Below, in pieces: positions 1 to 10,130 of a DNA stretch of 64,000 nt. Both the position numbers and the translations under genes were made by a program. The notes under the pieces are model-generated. The model did no database searches, was not told where the DNA came from, and saw nothing but the letters and a program-made list of their open reading frames with translations. Origin of the DNA: Achatina immaculata (Eukaryota > Mollusca > Gastropoda > Stylommatophora > Achatinidae); contig CM019691.1 of assembly GCA_009760885.1 (NCBI GenBank), positions 28,643,314 through 28,707,313 of the forward strand, read 5' to 3'. Positions within the stretch are counted from its first letter, which is position 1; each line of letters begins with the position of its first letter.

Positions 1-539
1 CAAATTCTTTCACGGTATGCCCCGCCTTATCTATGGAACCTGTTTAAATTTAGCCAAAAAGAGCAGCCAACGCTTCTTCCAAAACCTAGACTTGATCTTT
101 ACAAGAAAATGCTTTAGTTATTCTGCTGCTCATCTTTGGAATACCCTCCCATCCTGCATAAAAATATAAATTATACACCTTCCTACAACTACAAACTTTC
201 CCATTATCTATATGATGTCGACTACATGCCTCTATGGATCATAAAACTTAAAAGCTATTTTAGACTGCTTTTACAGACACCGAATATAGTTACTGTAATT
301 TTTTTATTCTGAATAGTCCCGAAATTTTTATTTAGTAGATAGTGATATGTATGTAGTTACTGCTGTACTGAGTGAATGGATAAGAGCGAAACGTAAATGT
401 TATATTTTATTTTATGTCTCTCAGCTTCAATGCTAATTATGTTTGTTACACGAAGAGCATATTTTTAGAATGTCTGGAATAGAGTGAAAGATATATGATA
501 AAGGGCAGAATGTCAGACGGGCCTGCTTGCCCAGTTCTT
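1..539 (+). mobile_element. CR1-like LINE 3' end, left copy (partial)
   Basis: Sequence matches 2692-3231 almost base for base (I count two substitutions and one T-run indel). It encodes the last residues of a reverse transcriptase (AP.YLWNLF, then SYSAAHLWNTLP in a shifted frame) followed by the 3' UTR. It stops abruptly at ...TGCCCAGTTCTT, before the AATAAAGATC tail present in the right copy, so its 3' limit is a breakpoint and not a normal LINE end. The left end is cut by the window edge. Confidence 0.8.
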
Positions 540-1090
540 GCATACTCTCAATGTGACATGGTCTCCCAGCTCTTCTTGCATACCTTCAGTGTGACATGAT
601 CTTCACATGAACGCTCTACAAACATCTTTTGCGTCACAATTTTCGCCTTATGAAAACTGGTGTGTCACATTATTCGCCTTCTTTTCACTAACAGCCGCAT
701 ACAAGTTAAAATGCTCATGGCTAAAACTTTTTTTACTGGCTGCAATGAATCACGGCGTTGATGAGAGTGACCTAGTTTTAAGCGGCACGAGAGGAACACT
801 GACCTTGAGAGTTCACTTGATCATTGTTGTAGGCGACACCAGGTCAGGTGTAATGCGATGCTAAATCCATGCTCACCACCTCAAAGTAACAAGCGCCAAA
901 ACTTTGTTTTGATACCTTGTATTTGGTTTCCGGATTATCATCCGTATTATTTACATCATTCTAAAAACGTGTACGTTGTTTTCAGTTACAAGACTTAGCC
1001 TTCCCAGTTTGTGTTGTTCAGAGAGCTGGGCCTCCGAGAAGAGTTTGCTAAGGTGATGGAGAATTATTTCTACCACCCCCACCCCCCAAC
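540..1090. other. no gene recognised
   Basis: Only a short imperfect direct repeat is visible at about 533-600 (units beginning TTCTTGCATAC and ending GTGACATG). An 85-codon open frame at 607-864 has no recognisable family and no supporting context. Confidence 0.4.
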
Positions 1091-1392
1091 GGGGCTCACC
1101 TTAAGGTAAACAACGCCCCCCCCCCCCGTGAAAACCACTAGGATACCTTCCCCCAAAACAACTCTCCGGACCCTTCCTTCTTAAAACAGGGAAAGCTTTC
1201 GGATCCCTCCCTCTAAAACAGTGAAACCCCTCCGTACCCCTCCCCCCTAAACAGGGAAAGCACTCTAGACCTGCTTCCCCTAAAACAGGGAAAACAACTC
1301 TCCTGACCCTTTCCACCTTAAAACAGGGAAAGCCCCCCGGACCTCCTCCCCTTAAAAGAGGTAAAGCGCTCCTCCCTTAAAACGGAATCGTT
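1091..1392. repeat. C-rich minisatellite, 33-38 bp unit
   Basis: About seven diverged units, each with a TAAAACAGGGAAAG core followed by a C/T-rich stretch (CGGACCCCTCCC-like). It is preceded by pure C runs near 1075-1127. The minus-strand frame through it is repeat translation. Confidence 0.8.
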
Positions 1393-1482
1393 GTACCGGA
1401 AAGATCTCCTTCATGCAAGGAGGCTCATTAATCGTTGTTGTACCGGGAAAGATCCTCCATGCGAGGAGACTCATCACAGTCG
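1393..1482. repeat. two-copy direct repeat of about 46 bp
   Basis: Two imperfect copies share CGTTGTACCGG, AAAGATC and a CATGC.AGGAG core followed by a CTCAT end. It directly follows the C-rich minisatellite. Confidence 0.65.
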
Positions 1483-1677
1483 CCTTACTCCCCTATAACC
1501 AGCAGGCTGTTGACGTTAATCTATAGTTAGTGCAATCTGGTAATCTAATCTATTTCACCCCCATTTCTGAATGTATGTTAATTTATATCGTGATAGCTGT
1601 TGCGTTCGTCTTTAACTGTTGTAGGGGAGGGAGAGGTCATTTATAAAAGTACAAGCAACCACAAAATAACACCCTCC

Positions 1678-1714
<37 letters not shown>

Positions 1715-1724
1715 TCTCTCTCTA
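1678..1724. repeat. (TC)n microsatellite
   Basis: Nearly pure TC dinucleotide run. The flanking 1483-1677 holds nothing I recognise. Confidence 0.9.
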
Positions 1725-2460
1725 CCTCGCCTTCCTTCTATTAAAAAATTCTGCTAAACGTAAGACTGAACATATCCTATATAAGCAACTTTACAGAAAT
1801 TAGAGAATGAAACTTTGAAATGAAAGGAAACAAACGGGATTAATATATTCTGAAGGGGAAAGATAACACATTTAAATAAATAACAATCACGAATAATATC
1901 TTTAAAAAAACCGGTTGTGACAATTTTCACCTATATTATTATTATTATAATATGGTCAAACAGTAAGGCCGACAATCAACTGAAAAAAATTGCATATTTT
2001 CTTTGGTGCTCTCTCTTCGTCACGGCCCTTTTTAACTGGACTAGCGGTTCTCTTAACCTGTTCATTGTCACCACAGTATTGGTGTACAGGTACTGGCAAA
2101 AGGAATATAAACAGTTATTTTCCCAGCAGGCTGTCCGCTTTACTGAGAACACTGATGGACCGGTCCATCTGAAGAGATAAATGCGTTGCCCTGAACTTTT
2201 CTGGAGATAACGACCGCCCCAAACACGAGTGTGATATTTCAGCTGAAATGAGATAGCATAAGCTGTCGTGTAAATTTGCGTATTTTGAAACCGTCTGTTA
2301 CGTCAACGGCGTTGAGGACAGGAACAAACGGTTATCCGTTCTCTTCTGTTTGCCACTAATTATTGTCTAAAGTTCCGTGTTGCCGTTTATTCTCTTAACC
2401 CTTTCTTTAGTATTTGCCATCCATTAACCCTCTCTCAAACTCTTCGTGTTCTTTTGTTTT
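1725..2460. other. no gene recognised
   Basis: AT-rich unique-looking DNA. The open frame at 1917-2180 shows no known family, and no splice or promoter signals stand out. Confidence 0.4.

Positions 2461-2492
<32 letters not shown>
2461..2492. repeat. (TC)n microsatellite
   Basis: Pure CT run immediately upstream of the CR1-like LINE fragment that begins near 2517. Confidence 0.9.
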
Positions 2493-2495
<3 letters not shown>

Positions 2496-2516
2496 CTACA
2501 TATCACATATACAAAC

Positions 2517-3262
2517 ACATTTAGACTATTGCTCAGCAATCTAAGATGGTTGCTCAGTGTCAAATACAAAGAGGCTTTGCTCACTTCAGAAGCGAGCAGT
2601 AAAGCTTATTAGTGACAAAGATCAGCACAAACGTATCAAAATACTGCCTCTTAAGAACAGGTTCCTCTTCAACAAAGCCAAATTAGTACATCAAATTCTT
2701 TCACGGTATGCCCCGCCTTATCTATGGAACCTGTTTAAATTTAGCCAAAAAGAGCAGCCAACGCTTCTTCCAAAACCTAGACTTGATCTTTACAAGAAAA
2801 TGCTTTAGTTATTCTGCTGCTCATCTTTGGAATACCCTCCCATCCTGCATAAAAATATAAATTATACACCTTCCTACAACTACAAACTTTCCCATTATCT
2901 ATATGATGTCGACTACATGCCTCTATGGATCATAAAACTTAAAAGCTATTTTAGACTGCTTTTACAGACACCGAATATAGTTATTGTAATTTTTTTTATT
3001 CTGAATAGTCCCGAAATTTTTATTTAGTAGATAGTCATATGTATGTAGTTACTGCTGTACTGAGTGAATGGATAAGAGCGAAACGTAAATGTTATATTTT
3101 ATTTTATGTCTCTCAGCTTCAATGCTAATTATGTTTGTTACACGAAGAGCATATTTTTAGAATGTCTGGAATAGAGTGAAAGATATATGATAAAGGGCAG
3201 AATGTCAGACGGGCCTGCTTGCCCAGTTCTTAACTCTTTTGAAATAAAGATCAATCAGTCAA
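2517..3262 (+). mobile_element. CR1-like LINE, C-terminal RT end plus 3' UTR
   Basis: The translation starts with HLDYC, then LCSLQKRAVKLI, RIKILPLKNR, FNKAKLVHQIL and APPYLWNLF. It continues as SYSAAHLWNTLP after a one- or two-base frameshift near 2800. This is the conserved tail of CR1/Rex/Jockey-type reverse transcriptases, so the copy is 5'-truncated and broken (an in-frame stop sits just after HLDYC). The 3' UTR ends with the family signature GACGGGCCTGC...CCCAATTCTTAA, then AATAAAGATC and an (AATC)n-like tail. Six other loci here carry the same 3' end (1, 17.4, 24.6, 44.6, 44.7 and 57.2 kb). Confidence 0.85.
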
Positions 3263-3347
3263 TCAATCAGTTAATCTCTCTCTTTATATCAGATAAAGAT
3301 CAACCAGTCAATCAATCAGTTAATCTCTCTCTTTATATCAGACACTA
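3243..3347. repeat. 49-bp tandem duplication of the LINE tail
   Basis: Two copies of ATAAAGATCAA(T/C)CAGTC through CTCTCTCTTTATATCAG. The array is built from the CR1-like 3' tail plus a short CT-rich flank. Confidence 0.75.
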
Positions 3348-3417
3348 ATTCTCCATATTTTCTTTTTAAACCACCATATATAATTGCTTATACTTGGAAG
3401 TAGACCTGCGAGCCATT

Positions 3418-3705
3418 GGAGTGGACAAATGGCAGAAGAAGACTAAGAACAGAGAGGAGTGGACAAATGGCAGAAGAAGACTAAGAACAGAGAGGAGTGG
3501 ACAAATGGCAGAAGAAGACTAAGAACAGAGAGGAAAGGAGACAAAAGGCAGAAGAAGACTAAGAACAGAGAGGAGTGGACAAATGGCAGAAGAAGACTAA
3601 GAACAGAGAGGAAAGGAGACAAATGGCAGAAGAAGACTAAGAACAGAGAGGAAAGGAGACAAATGGCAGAAGAAGACTAAGAACAGAGAGGAGTGGAGAT
3701 AAGTC
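3418..3705. repeat. 38-bp minisatellite, about 7 units
   Basis: The unit contains GACAAATGGCAGAAGAAGAC and TAAGAACAGAGAGGA. Variants differ mainly in GTG versus AAGGA at the junction. The block is followed by ACAATGGCTTGGAAAG and a (GAAT)n run at 3746-3770, the layout of a LINE 3' end. The unit could therefore be an amplified last-codons segment (R..EW motif) of an RTE-like LINE, which is an inference. Confidence 0.85.
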
Positions 3706-3942
3706 TTGTCTGCAGCAATGAGCCACAATGGCTTGGAAAGTTGAATGAATGAATGAATGAATAAGTAATTGCTATTTTTATGATACTGACCATATCACAC
3801 TTTCATGTGGCGAAAGTCACGGGAAATACGGACCTAGCACTGTATCCCTAATATAAAGTACCTTAACGGGATGGAAACGGGAATTTTTTTTTAATAGCAC
3901 TTGCGTCAGTTCAAATTAAAACTCAGTTAGAATCTGGAGGCA

Positions 3943-4066
3943 GTGGAAATGTGGTTCCTTAGAAGAATGATAAAGATATGGGAAATGTGGTTCCTTAGAA
4001 GAATGATAAAGATATGGGAAATGTGGTTCTTTAGAAGAATGATAAAGATATAGAAAATGTGGTTCC
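3943..4066. repeat. 36-bp array derived from LINE codons (upstream)
   Basis: Three to four units of GAAATGTGGTTCCTTAGAAG plus AATGATAAAGATATGG. They equal the codons for EMWF.RRM.KIW of the adjacent LINE reading frame. The unit is exactly 12 codons. Confidence 0.85.
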
Positions 4067-4400
4067 TTGTGCAACAGATCCATATCAAAGGAAACAAAAT
4101 TCCGAGTACTTAAATGTTACATCGAGCCAATTTTGTTGTATGGATGTGAAGCATGGTCCACGAATAAGATAGTACAGCGAGAAATGGAGGTCATGGAAAT
4201 GTGGTTCATAAGAAGAATGTTGAAGATACCATTGACAGCTAAGAAAACCAACGAAGAAGTCTTAAGAGAGGCTGGAGTTAAAGGCAAATTACAGCAAAGA
4301 TCAGAGACAGACAAACAAGATTTGTAGGACATTTTCTGAGAAGATAAAACTGGAACACATTGTGGCAACTGGATTAATTGAGGGAAAAAGAGACAGAAGA

Positions 4401-4401
<1 letters not shown>

Positions 4402-4455
<54 letters not shown>
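4402..4455. repeat. (GA)n inside the LINE reading frame
   Basis: A GA run separates EGKRDRR and EKLLDGL, which are contiguous apart from a few residues in the 30.4-kb relative (EGRRDRKRQTEKLLD). The run is thus an expansion of purine-rich Arg/Glu codons. Confidence 0.85.
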
Positions 4456-4461
<6 letters not shown>

Positions 4462-4593
4462 GAGAAAGAGAAGTTACTGGATGGGCTGTCAGTGTGGCTA
4501 GGAAGAAAGTCACCCGAGGATCTCATAATCAAGTCTAAAGACAGGGAATTGTGGAGAGAAATGATCGCCTATGCCACACGGCACGGCACCTGA

Positions 4594-4765
4594 TTGATTA
4601 GAAGAATGCTAAAGATATGGGAAATGTGGTTCATTAGAAGAATGCTAAAGATATGGGAAATGTGGTTCATTACAAGAATGCTAAAGATATGGGAAATATG
4701 GTTCCTTAGAATGATGTTAAATATATCGGAAATATGGTTTCTTAGAAGAATGCTGAAGTTATCAA
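4594..4765. repeat. 36-bp array derived from LINE codons (downstream)
   Basis: About five units reading RRMLKIWEMWFI in frame, starting right after the family A end and its short GATT tail. The last unit leads into LSRTA, like the IPWTA that follows this motif in intact copies. Confidence 0.85.
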
Positions 4766-4924
4766 GGACAGCACACTGCTGGCGAGACTCTTCAAATGCC
4801 GCGCGTGGAGCGAAGCTCCTCCCGGTCAAGGAAGAAAATGCGGAAGAGAAATAAAAGTTGCTGTGCGGCGCCGATGTGAAAGGATAAACTGAAGTTTAAT
4901 CGCTATGTCCAGTACTATCGCTAC

Positions 4925-5240
4925 GAGAGCTATACATACCACAGCACCTCTGCTCTAGAGGCCGGTCACGTCCGAAATACACCTACACTGGTGAAATATG
5001 CCTAAACCGGCACACACCAGGGGTGGAACTTGATGACTAGACATGTCATGCCACCTCTGCTCTAGAGGTCGGTCACGCCTGATATACACCCATACTGGTG
5101 AATTTTGCCTAAACCGGCTCACACCAGGGGTGAATCTTGAAGGCTATGCATGTCACAGTACCTCTGCTCTAGAGGTCGGTCATGTCCCAAACACGCCCAT
5201 ACTGGGATAATATGCCTAAACCGGCTCAACCCAGGGATGG
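4925..5240. repeat. minisatellite, three units of about 116 bp
   Basis: Each unit has CACCTCTGCTCTAGAGG, a GGTCA(C/T)G block, CATACTGG, and GCCTAAACCGGC followed by ACACCAGGG. Units diverge by roughly a tenth by eye. Confidence 0.8.
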
Positions 5241-5364
5241 AAGTCACTAGTGGCGAGGATTCGTCCTCCTGGACAAAAGCTCCATCCTGGTCACAACTAG
5301 GAAGGGTAGCGGCCACGACCGCAAATTGCTGAAGTCGGAGACACTGGACCAGGGCAGTCTAGAT

Positions 5365-5632
5365 AGGCAACCACCTTCACCCGGCGGGGATGTTTGCGTA
5401 TCCTAATCACGCTGAGGTTTTCTGGTAAGAAAGTCCAACTCTGGACTGGATGGGCAACCACCTCTCACCCGGCGGTGATACACGGGTATCTCAAAACACG
5501 TCGAGGTTTTCCGGTGAGAAGGTTCAACTCTGGCCTGGGTGGGCTACCGCCTATCACCCAGCGGGGATGCACTGATATCCTAAACACGTCGAGGTCTTCC
5601 AGTGAGAAAGTCCAACCCTAGACTAAACTGGT
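5365..5632. repeat. minisatellite, three units of about 93 bp
   Basis: Units share CACCCGGCGGGGAT, CACGTCGAGGTTTTCC, GTGAGAAAGTCCAACTCTGG and GG(C/T)AACC. It lies just downstream of the 116-bp array with about 120 bp of unrelated sequence between. Confidence 0.8.
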
Positions 5633-5720
5633 GCAATGAAAACCACGGTGTCACGCAATCCCGCTTCTGAGACCCACCAAGAATACAGGCTAAAGCCCTG
5701 TGATACTCTGAACCCCTTGT

Positions 5721-5778
5721 GGTCCTCTCGTGGATCTCGTGTGGTCCTTTCGGGGACCACACAGGAGACCACGGGACC
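5721..5778. other. strong imperfect hairpin
   Basis: The arms 5721-5747 and 5754-5778 are nearly complementary, with a perfect GTGGTCC/GGACCAC core around a TTTCGG loop and outer GGTCC/GGACC ends. No RNA family is recognised. It may be a foldback element or part of the repeat block to its left. Confidence 0.65.
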
Positions 5779-5844
5779 TAACGAGGACCACAGGCGTAAA
5801 TTCAGTAGGATCACAGTGCGGTTTTTGGTGGTAGAAGCGAACGA

Positions 5845-6146
5845 AGAAGAAGAAGAAGAAGATCATGGACAGCTAAAAAATGAAGAGGTCCTGAAAGAGA
5901 CAGAAGAAGAGAGACAAGCAATAATAATCCAAATTCAAAAGCCACGTCATGAGGGCAGGTGGATTGGAATATGTGAAAACAAAAGAAATGATAGAGGGCA
6001 AAAAAGACCGAGGCAGACAAAGAGAGAAGATGATAGGTGGACTGATGAAGTGGCATGAAGAAAGAACACCAGACCCGCTCAACACTCGGAATAGAGAACC
6101 GTGGGAAAGCATGATCACCAACGCCTGTTGGCATGGCACTGGATAG
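5845..6146 (+). mobile_element. family A LINE 3' remnant
   Basis: Pieces in changing frames read SWTAKK, MRAGGLEYV, IEGKKDRGRQREKMI, GGLMKWH and NREPWESMITNACWHGTG-stop. These match the order seen in the better copies at 30.4 and 35.5 kb. Several stops and frameshifts are present, and a GAA run at the 5' side marks the truncation. Confidence 0.75.
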
Positions 6147-6682
6147 TTAGAATAACATGTTCATAACAAAGATGGAATATCTTTGGCTTTTGGACATCTT
6201 ATTTGCTGCGTTATACCTTAACGTCAAAATTAGATTTCTGATGTAAATTACAACCGATTATCTCTAATTTTGTTTGACTATAAGCAAGACATTGTTGCCT
6301 GCTTATGTCTTTCGTTTTGTCTGATTATTCCGAACCTAGTTTTTTGATGATTTTGTGTTAGATGTGCTTTGTTTTTTTCTTTAAAGTAACTTGAGTTTTT
6401 CTTGATTTTGATTAGGGCCAAGTAATACATGAAAAATGGTGTTAAAATATAATTATGTAACAACCGAAATAGTGTGGTTAAATCTAACTTATCCTTCCTG
6501 GCAGTATCAAAAAATACATGAAAATTAGAATTCACTAATAATCGTTATCGCCAAACCAAGAATGTACTAAATAAATTTGACAGCTGTCAATCAAAAGCTG
6601 TATGTAAAAGCCAGGCTACGATGATATATAGGGAAGAGTCTTCATGAAACAAAAACAAGCAAAAAGAAACGGAAAAGCAAAA
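6147..6682. other. no gene recognised
   Basis: AT-rich sequence without repeats or coding signals I can name. Confidence 0.4.
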
Positions 6683-6912
6683 TTAACTCTTTTACTCTGA
6701 AACAAAAGGTAAGAGGGTCATCAGTTCTTGCACGCTTTTATGCAAATCAGTGCTCAGGGTGATATTTAGAGAACGTCTAAATAAAATTAAAAGTAGCACA
6801 TTTCTAACCCAACCTATGTTTTAAAATTACAGAGCAGCTTTCTCCTGAAATTTCTCAACTAAGTTTACTTTGGCACAGCACAGAAACTAATTCAGTAGTG
6901 AAAGAATGAAAG
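6683..6912. mobile_element. TTAA MITE, copy 1 (piggyBac-like)
   Basis: Starts at TTAACTCTTTTACTCTG and shares internal blocks (TCTAAATAAAAT.AAAAGTA, TATTACAGAG-like, CAGAAACTAATTCA, AGTGAAAG) with 15.5 and 33.6 kb. The right end is eroded. The ends and the TTAA flank resemble piggyBac elements, but no transposase is present, so the superfamily is an inference. Confidence 0.6.
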
Positions 6913-6994
6913 CCTTTGAAGAACAGCAAAGCGTCTTTCTTGGACAGAAAAGAAAATTCAAAGATGTGTTACAGTGGCTGAAATCTAAAAGAAG

Positions 6995-7030
6995 TCTAAA
7001 ATAATAATAATAATAATAGTAATAGTAATA
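6995..7030. repeat. (AAT)n-like run
   Basis: ATAATAATAATAATAGTAATAG block. Nothing else is seen in 6913-7124. Confidence 0.7.
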
Positions 7031-7124
7031 GAAAACTACAATTCAAAACATTTTTACAATATGAAGAGGCATGATAATACAAATGAAATCACGCACGATA
7101 GAAAAGCTAAAAGAAACTGAGCAA

Positions 7125-7745
7125 GAGAGCGATGAAGACACAGATGGGTGAACAACAGTAAAGGGACAACTGTACAGATAGGTGAACAATAGCAAAGGGA
7201 CAAGGGCTCAGACAGATGAACAATAGCAAAGGGAAAACGATTCAGATAAGTGAACAATAGCAAAAGGACAACGGTTCAGATAGGTGAACAATAGCAAAGG
7301 AACAACGGTTCAGACAGGTGAACAATGGCAAAGGGATAACGGTTCAGATTGGTGAACAATGGCAAAGGGACAAAGGTTCAGATTGGTGAACAATAGCAAA
7401 GGGACAGTGGTTCAGATTGGTGAACAACAACAAAGGGACAACGGTTCAGATAGATGAACAATAGCAAAGGGACAACGATTCAGATAAGTGAACAATAACA
7501 AAAGGACAACGGTTCAGATAGGTGAACAATAGCAAAGGAACAACGGTTCAGACAGGTGAACAATGGCAAAGGGATAACGGTTCAGACTGGTGAACAATGG
7601 CAAAGGGACAAAGGTTCAGATTGGTGAACAATAGCAAAGGGACAGTGGTTCAGATTGGTGAACAACAACAAAGGGACAACGGTTCAGATAGGTGATCAAT
7701 AGCAAAGGGACAACGGTTCAGATGGGTAAACAACAGCAAAGGATG
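7125..7745. repeat. 34-bp minisatellite with 238-bp higher-order unit
   Basis: About 18 units with cores GGTTCAGATAGGTGAACAA and TAGCAAAGGGACAAC. A seven-unit block starting at 7239 recurs at 7477 with the same order of variants, spacing 238 bp (7 x 34). Confidence 0.9.
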
Positions 7746-9355
7746 TGAAGAAACAGTTTGACGGAGGATGTGGTAAAAATAAGAAACGAAGGAAGCTGGA
7801 GATCCATTTGTAGCTAACCTTCCCAGGAACGATGATGATGATGATGATGATGGTACTGATGAAACAGGAATTAGCAACGAAAATCCACTCCAGCAGCGAA
7901 AATGAAAGAAAAAGAAGATATTAGAACTGCCAAGGGCACCGAAAGACATGGTAAGACAACGGTCTGATCACACGTGATCCTCAACTTGGACATTCGAGCA
8001 AGACCTACAACTTTCATATTTAACGCATTTCTGCGTATTACCAGGTTGGCGCACTTTGAAGGTGACATTGACCTTCACGTCTTAACCTCTCTGTTCGGTA
8101 AAGTGGAGCAGGTATAATTCAATATTTCTTAAATACTGCTTTCTCTCTAACACCATCCGTGACTCTGTTGGTGCTGAGCATTGGTGTCCGGGATCACATA
8201 CTCTTAAGTTGGTAGACTGTGTCAGCAAACCTGTCACAGAAACAAGGTTACACGGGCGTTCAGGTTTTTCTTTTGTTTTATTATAGCTGAAAATTCAGTT
8301 TTAGATGTCATGAAAGCTCATCTATTAGAAGTTTTTCATTGAATCTGATTTCGAGATAGCATAAATGACATGCTATGATTTGAAGTAAACAGACTGCGAG
8401 ATTTAAAAAAAAACATTTTTTTTCTATTTCTATTTCTTCTGTTTCTTATTCAGTTTTATTTTAAATATGTCTTCTTCTTCTTCTTCTTCTTCTTCTTCAC
8501 TGACAACTGTGAAACAGCAATTTTGTCAACAATGAAGGATCTGGGGGGGGGGGGGGGTGTAAATCTGATTATCCAAAAAATGTATGCAAAAAATGAACGA
8601 CCAATTAAAAGCATCAAAAGGACGGTGTGCCAAATACAGAGCAGGTGCTATCAGTCATTGCAGGCTTAAGCAGACAACGAAGAGGAGATCAGAGTACATA
8701 TGGACGTGTCCGAACTGTCACATATGATGGCTCTTTCTAACAGCACTAAGACGAATGAAAATTTAGGTGGCTTGCCATATTTTTGAGCACGATAAAATAT
8801 GAATTTTACAGAGTACAATGACGAAGGAGAAGAATAAGAGGACAAGTTTTCAGCTAAAGAGAAAAATGTGGAACGCCAATGAATGTTTATGCTACGTAGA
8901 AAAAGTAAACTGAAAGATTTATGCAAAAATGGCGCAAAATACCCAAAACTTGATACTTTATAATGCAAATTGAAACAAAGATGACTTTCATGATAACATT
9001 TTGCAGGACCTTGATTAGAAAAGCCCGTGGAGTATGTAATGGCGGCAGATCACATGACACAGTGTAGCCTACAGGGCATGAAGCTTTGAAAGTCACCTTC
9101 AGACTTAATATCAAACCGAGAGGGGGAATCTTCTACGGAGGAAGGTGGTCAAGAGCACGTTTGGGTGGCAATAGACAATATGCGTTTTTCTTACGTGGCT
9201 AATGAGAAGCAAGTCTCGAGGAAAAAACAGAAGATAGAATATGTAAGTACATGCGTCATAGCCTCGTGGACGCGAAATAGTGTAATATTAAACGGGTACA
9301 TTGCTAGTCACGCAATTTGTTTACTTCAAGTTAAATCGTTTACTACATACCTCAA
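7746..9355. other. no gene recognised
   Basis: Holds a (GAT)n run near 7831-7851, a (TTC)n run near 8471-8498 and a G run near 8543-8556. The remaining open frames are short and unsupported. Confidence 0.4.
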
Positions 9356-9359
9356 GCAA

Positions 9360-9575
9360 ATACATTTCTCGTTAAGAGATGTGCTATCCAAATATACCTT
9401 CCTTTTTTGCGATATTTTTCCCCACATAATTTTCTGAGATTATATTCTCCATGTATAGCATCCTTTTCAGTGATTGTATTCTCCAGGTATAGTTTTTTTT
9501 TTTTCTGCAATATATTCTCCACGTATACCTTCCTTTTCTGCATTACATTCTTCATTTATACTCTATTCAGCGATG
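9360..9575. repeat. degenerate minisatellite of about 40 bp
   Basis: Four to five diverged units with ATATTCTCCA.GTATA and CCTTCCTTTTCTGC blocks. Open frames on both strands here are repeat translation. Confidence 0.65.
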
Positions 9576-9654
9576 TATTTGTCTTACTTCTCACAGCAGT
9601 CGACATATATGTGCTTCTAATAATATTATAGTTATTTCTACTGCTACTACTAAT

Positions 9655-9950
9655 TACATCAACAACAACAACTACTACTACTACTACTACTGCTACTACT
9701 ACTACTAATACTACTACTAAAACAACAACAACAACAACAACAACAACTACTACTACTACTACTGCTACTACTACAACTACTAATACTACTACTACCGCTA
9801 CAACAACAACAACAACAACAACTACTACTACTACTACTACTACAACTACTACTATTACTACAATTACTACTACTACTACTATTACTACTGCTGCTACCGC
9901 TAGTACTATTGCTGCTGCTGCTGCTACTACTGCTACTGAAAATAGATAAG
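9655..9950. repeat. compound trinucleotide array (CTA/CAA/CTG)
   Basis: Alternating blocks of ACT/CTA, CAA and CTG triplets over about 300 bp, adjoining the dispersed repeat at 9955. Confidence 0.9.
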
Positions 9951-9954
9951 TGTG

Positions 9955-10130
9955 TGGTTCAGTTTTACAAAACGGAAGAAAGAGTGAGGAAAGCAGGTAA
10001 AAACAAGCATGGCAGAAAGCAAGATAAGTCCATATAAATGAAGGTCATACAACAGTCCAATATTTCGACAAAAGCCTTATTCAAGGATCACAAACACAAA
10101 CAACACAACAAATAAAAACACGCAAAATGG
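9955..10130 (+). mobile_element. dispersed repeat, possible Penelope-like terminus
   Basis: Shares GTTCAGTTTTACAAAA, a GAGTGAG.AAAGC block, and ACAA.A.TCCAATATTTCG followed by TTCAAGGA with the minus-strand copy at 38995-39140. On the minus strand the conserved piece reads CCTTGAATAAGG...TCGAAATATTGG. That resembles the CTGAAGA...CGAAAC layout of hammerhead-like ends of Penelope elements. The family assignment is tentative. Confidence 0.5.

Larger units (their letters stand above)
3935..4592 (+). mobile_element. family A RTE-like LINE, 3' fragment
   Basis: The reading frame shows KCYIEPILLYGCEAW, MEMWFIRRMLKIP, LTAKKTNEEVLREAG and, after a frameshift and a GA expansion, KDRELWREMIAYATRHGT followed by stop. 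This is the post-RT C-terminal region of RTE/BovB-type LINE proteins. The end motif RHGT-stop defines family A here. The best match in the window is the minus-strand copy at 30.4-31.1 kb. It is a pseudogene: shifted frames, a microsatellite in the ORF, no RT catalytic part. Confidence 0.85.

Noticed and set aside
607..864. 85-codon open frame
   Set aside because: No recognisable motif, no splice or promoter context, and a length expected by chance.
7125..7745. CRISPR-like regular repeats (also the 25-bp array at 14.2 kb and the 28-bp array at 37.1 kb)
   Set aside because: Units are head-to-tail with no unique spacers, there are no cas genes, and the setting is a eukaryotic repeat landscape.
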